A stretch of 64,000 nt of DNA from Actinomyces wuliandei (GTDB taxonomy: Bacteria; Actinomycetota; Actinomycetes; Actinomycetales; Actinomycetaceae), in contig NZ_CP025227.1 of assembly GCF_004010955.1 (NCBI RefSeq), forward strand, positions 1,860,001 to 1,924,000, in the 5' to 3' direction. Positions 61,989 through 64,000 of this stretch are shown here, piece after piece (position 1 is the stretch's first letter; each line of letters opens with the position of its first letter). The notes under the pieces were generated by a model, which made no database searches, was not told the origin of the DNA, and saw only the letters and a program-made list of their open reading frames with translations. Made by a program: the position numbers and the translations under genes.

Positions 61989-63073
61989 GCTGTCCTCCCC
62001 GTGGTCGTGCTGGTCGTCAGGGTGCGGCGGGCGGCTCCGGCGTCATCCTGCGGGGGGCGACCCCGCCCCGAGCGCCAGCCGGGCAGGAAGGCGGAGACGG
62101 GGAGCCTGGTCCCCCGGCTGCGGCGAGGCGGCTCCGTGGAGGCTCCTAGGTCCGCGCCCAGGACCCTGACGAACACGAAGGCGATGATGAACACGTACAG
62201 GAACAGGATCACGGCGTAGGCGGCGGCGCTTCCGTAGCGCAGGTTGGACGCCTCGTCCTGGACCAGCATGGACAGGGTCTCCACGCTTGACCTCCTGGGG
62301 CCGACAAGGATGTAGGGCAGGTCGAACATGCGCAGCGCGTCCAGGGTGCGGAAGAGCACGGCGACCACCAGGGCGGGCTTGACCAGCGGCAGGGTGATGG
62401 CGGTGAACCGCCGCCACGCGCTGGCGCCGTCAATCTTGGCCGCCTCGTAGACCTCGTCGGGGATCACCTGGAGGCCGGCCAGGGTGAGCAGGCCGATGTA
62501 GGGGGCCGTCTTCCACACGTCGGCGATGATGATGGCCCACTTGGCGCTCCAGTCCCCCGAGGCCCACATGATGTGCTGCCCCAGGATGGCGTTGGCCACG
62601 CCCTCCTGGTTGAAGATCCACCCCCACAGGATGGCCGAGACGGCGGTGGGGATCGCCCAGGGGATGAGGATGGAGGCACGCACGATGCCCCGCCCTCTCA
62701 TCGCCCTGTGCATGATGAGCGCCATGGCCACGCCCAGGATGGTCTCCAGGACGACGGTGACCACACCGAAGAGCGTGGTGTTGTACAGGGCCGGCCAGAA
62801 CCGCTCGCCTCCTGAGGTGAAGACGGAGGTGTAGTTGTCCAGGCCCACGAAGGGCTCGGTGTCGGAGACGAAGCCGGTCTCCGGGTCCAGGCCTGCCCGG
62901 CCGCGGAAGGACTGCTGGATGGACTGGAAGACGGGAAAGATGATGACGACGGAGAGGACCAGGATGGTCGGGGTGATGAGGATGGCGGCCAGGCGCGACT
63001 GTGCCCTGGCGTTCTTGGAGCGCGACCTGCGAGCCCGTGGCCGGGCGGGCGCGTCGGTAACTGTGGCTGTCAT
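61985..63073 (-). CDS. Sugar ABC transporter permease (MalF/AglF-like)
   Basis: 362 residues. A basic N-terminus is followed by a first helix (LAAILITPTILVLSVVIIFP). An extracytoplasmic loop, five further helices and the EAA loop (VYEAAKIDGASAWRRFTAIT) come next. About 50 Arg/Pro/Ser-rich residues trail the last helix. Operon order is binding protein, this permease, MalG-like permease, alpha-glucosidase. Confidence 0.92.
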   Translation of the reverse strand: MTATVTDAPARPRARRSRSKNARAQSRLAAILITPTILVLSVVIIFPVFQSIQQSFRGRAGLDPETGFVSDTEPFVGLDNYTSVFTSGGERFWPALYNTTLFGVVTVVLETILGVAMALIMHRAMRGRGIVRASILIPWAIPTAVSAILWGWIFNQEGVANAILGQHIMWASGDWSAKWAIIIADVWKTAPYIGLLTLAGLQVIPDEVYEAAKIDGASAWRRFTAITLPLVKPALVVAVLFRTLDALRMFDLPYILVGPRRSSVETLSMLVQDEASNLRYGSAAAYAVILFLYVFIIAFVFVRVLGADLGASTEPPRRSRGTRLPVSAFLPGWRSGRGRPPQDDAGAARRTLTTSTTTGRTA

Positions 63074-63182
63074 GAGTGTCCTTGCTGCCTACGTTGCTGC
63101 CTATGAGGCTGTTGACGTAACCGCCTGTGCGGCTGCCCGCGTGCTGCCGGTGAGACGACTGAGACGAGAAAAGACCGGGCTG

Positions 63183-63220
63183 CCTGCGCTGCCCGGGCCG
63201 GGCGGCCCAGGCAGCGCAGG
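63183..63220 (-). terminator. Hairpin between binding-protein and permease genes
   Basis: Arms 63183-63193 and 63210-63220 (11 bp perfect), extended by four further pairs after one mismatch. It is located right after the binding-protein stop. Such intra-operon hairpins usually let the binding protein be made in excess of the permeases. Confidence 0.6.
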
Positions 63221-63225
63221 CCAAC

Positions 63226-64000
63226 TCAGGCCAGGTCCTTGAGCCGGGACTCCAGGGCGGACACGGCGTCCTCAGCGGACCCGCCCTTCTGGAGCTCGGG
63301 GTAGACCGCGTCCTGGATCGCGGCGGTGACGTCGCCGTAGGCCACCGCCTGCGGCCTGCCCCTGGCGGCGTCCAGGGAGTCCTTGAGGATCGGCAGGTAG
63401 GGGAACTTCTCCAGCATCTCCTTGTCCTCGTAGAGGGAGCCGAGGATGGGTGCCAGGGTCTGGGTGTCCAGGGCGTAGCGCTCGGACTCCTCGGAGGTGA
63501 ACCACTTGATGAACTTCAGGGCGGTCGCCTTGTTCTGGCAGTTGGTGGTGATGGCGCAGTTGTGCCCGCCCAGGGTGGGCACAAAGGCGTTGCCGCCGAT
63601 GGTGGGCAGCGCGGCGACGTCGAACTTGTCGGTGCCGAGGTTCTCCAGGTTGTTGGCGTACTGGTAGGGCCACTGCCGGTAGAAGAGAAGGGAGTCGCTC
63701 TCGAAGGCGTTGCGCCCGTCCTCCTCCATCCACTCCAGGGCCTTGGTGGGGATGTAGTCGCTGGTGAAGGCGTCGATAGCCGCCTTGACCCCGGCAACAG
63801 TCTCCGGGGTGTTGATGACAAGGTTGCCCTCGTCGTCGTAGAAGGCGCCGCCCGCCGTGTGGATGAACTCGGAGATGTTACAGGTCAGGCCCTCGTACTT
63901 GGCCCACTGCCCGCCAAAGCCCCCGATGTCCTCGTGCCCTGGCAGCGCGCGCACGGCGTCGACCGCAGCGGTGACCTCTTCCCAGGTGGTGGGCACCTCC
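63226..64000 (-). CDS. Sugar ABC transporter substrate-binding protein (5' end outside window)
   Basis: The last about 257 codons of an extracellular solute-binding protein (family 1). It reads VPTTWEEVTAAVDAVRALPG, NLGTDKFDVAALPTIGGN, GGHNCAITTNCQNKATALKF and YALDTQTLAPILGSL. The frame is open to the window edge, so the N-terminal lobe and lipoprotein signal are missing from view. It captures an alpha-glucoside, probably maltose or trehalose-like, for the two permeases downstream; this substrate is inferred from the neighbouring alpha-glucosidase. Confidence 0.92.
   Translation of the reverse strand, partial: EVPTTWEEVTAAVDAVRALPGHEDIGGFGGQWAKYEGLTCNISEFIHTAGGAFYDDEGNLVINTPETVAGVKAAIDAFTSDYIPTKALEWMEEDGRNAFESDSLLFYRQWPYQYANNLENLGTDKFDVAALPTIGGNAFVPTLGGHNCAITTNCQNKATALKFIKWFTSEESERYALDTQTLAPILGSLYEDKEMLEKFPYLPILKDSLDAARGRPQAVAYGDVTAAIQDAVYPELQKGGSAEDAVSALESRLKDLA

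Overview
The window is about 70% GC with dense, strongly G/C-biased coding on both strands and many GTG starts. The gene families are actinobacterial: type-2 IleRS behind a T-box leader, a Pup/PafA/ARC pupylation set, a DUF2469 gene, and an rpsP-KH-rimM-trmD-lepB-rplS-lepB-rnhB order. Together with the trehalose PTS and alpha-glucoside genes this points to an Actinomyces-like member of the Actinomycetaceae. The genus is my inference.

Layout. 0.1-11.5 kb (minus strand) is a housekeeping run read right to left: rpsP, KH protein, rimM, trmD-GNAT fusion, lepB, rplS, lepB, rnhB, DUF2469, yraN, comM, dprA, xerC. 11.5-16.2 kb is an accessory island between rpsP and ffh. It holds a 5-methylcytosine methyltransferase with an Eco29kI-like GIY-YIG endonuclease, a stub of a response regulator, and a decayed AAA ATPase/TOPRIM-like (DUF4276) pair. 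16.2-24.0 kb (minus) is ffh, ftsY, a small membrane protein and smc. 24.2-29.4 kb holds a NatA/NatB-type exporter (+), a decayed MFS gene (-), ndk (-) and treR (+). 29.5-33.4 kb (minus) is treC then a trehalose PTS permease. 33.7-42.5 kb (minus) is folC with a long extra N-terminus, a gene-free stretch, a frameshifted metallo-hydrolase, ileS with its T-box leader and a small membrane protein. 42.7-47.9 kb holds an SDR, a YuiF-like Na+/H+ antiporter, proC and an ABC pseudogene. 48.0-51.8 kb (minus) is ARC, Pup and PafA, with no prcBA or dop. 52-55.5 kb has a Fic remnant facing valS across a palindromic operator-like array. 55.5-57.9 kb (+) is a toxin-immunity module resembling Tde1/Tdi1 (Ntox15 DNase plus GAD-like/DUF1851 immunity), preceded by a scrap of a second copy. 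58-64 kb (minus) is a LacI regulator, a GH13 alpha-glucosidase and a sugar ABC transporter whose binding-protein gene runs off the right edge.

The most notable items are: (i) the Tde1/Tdi1-like pair in a Gram-positive, with immunity gene first and the toxin domain in mid-protein; (ii) two intergenic regions 8.6 kb apart that carry the same ordered array of a 14-bp word, CTGCACATCTTCAG; (iii) the pupylation locus whose ATPase lacks the C-terminal proteasome-docking tail; (iv) a decayed defence pair with a one-base lesion exactly in its Walker A motif. Three genes carry single-base frameshifts, so sequencing error must be excluded before calling them dead. I saw no rRNA, tRNA, CRISPR array or intact insertion sequence.
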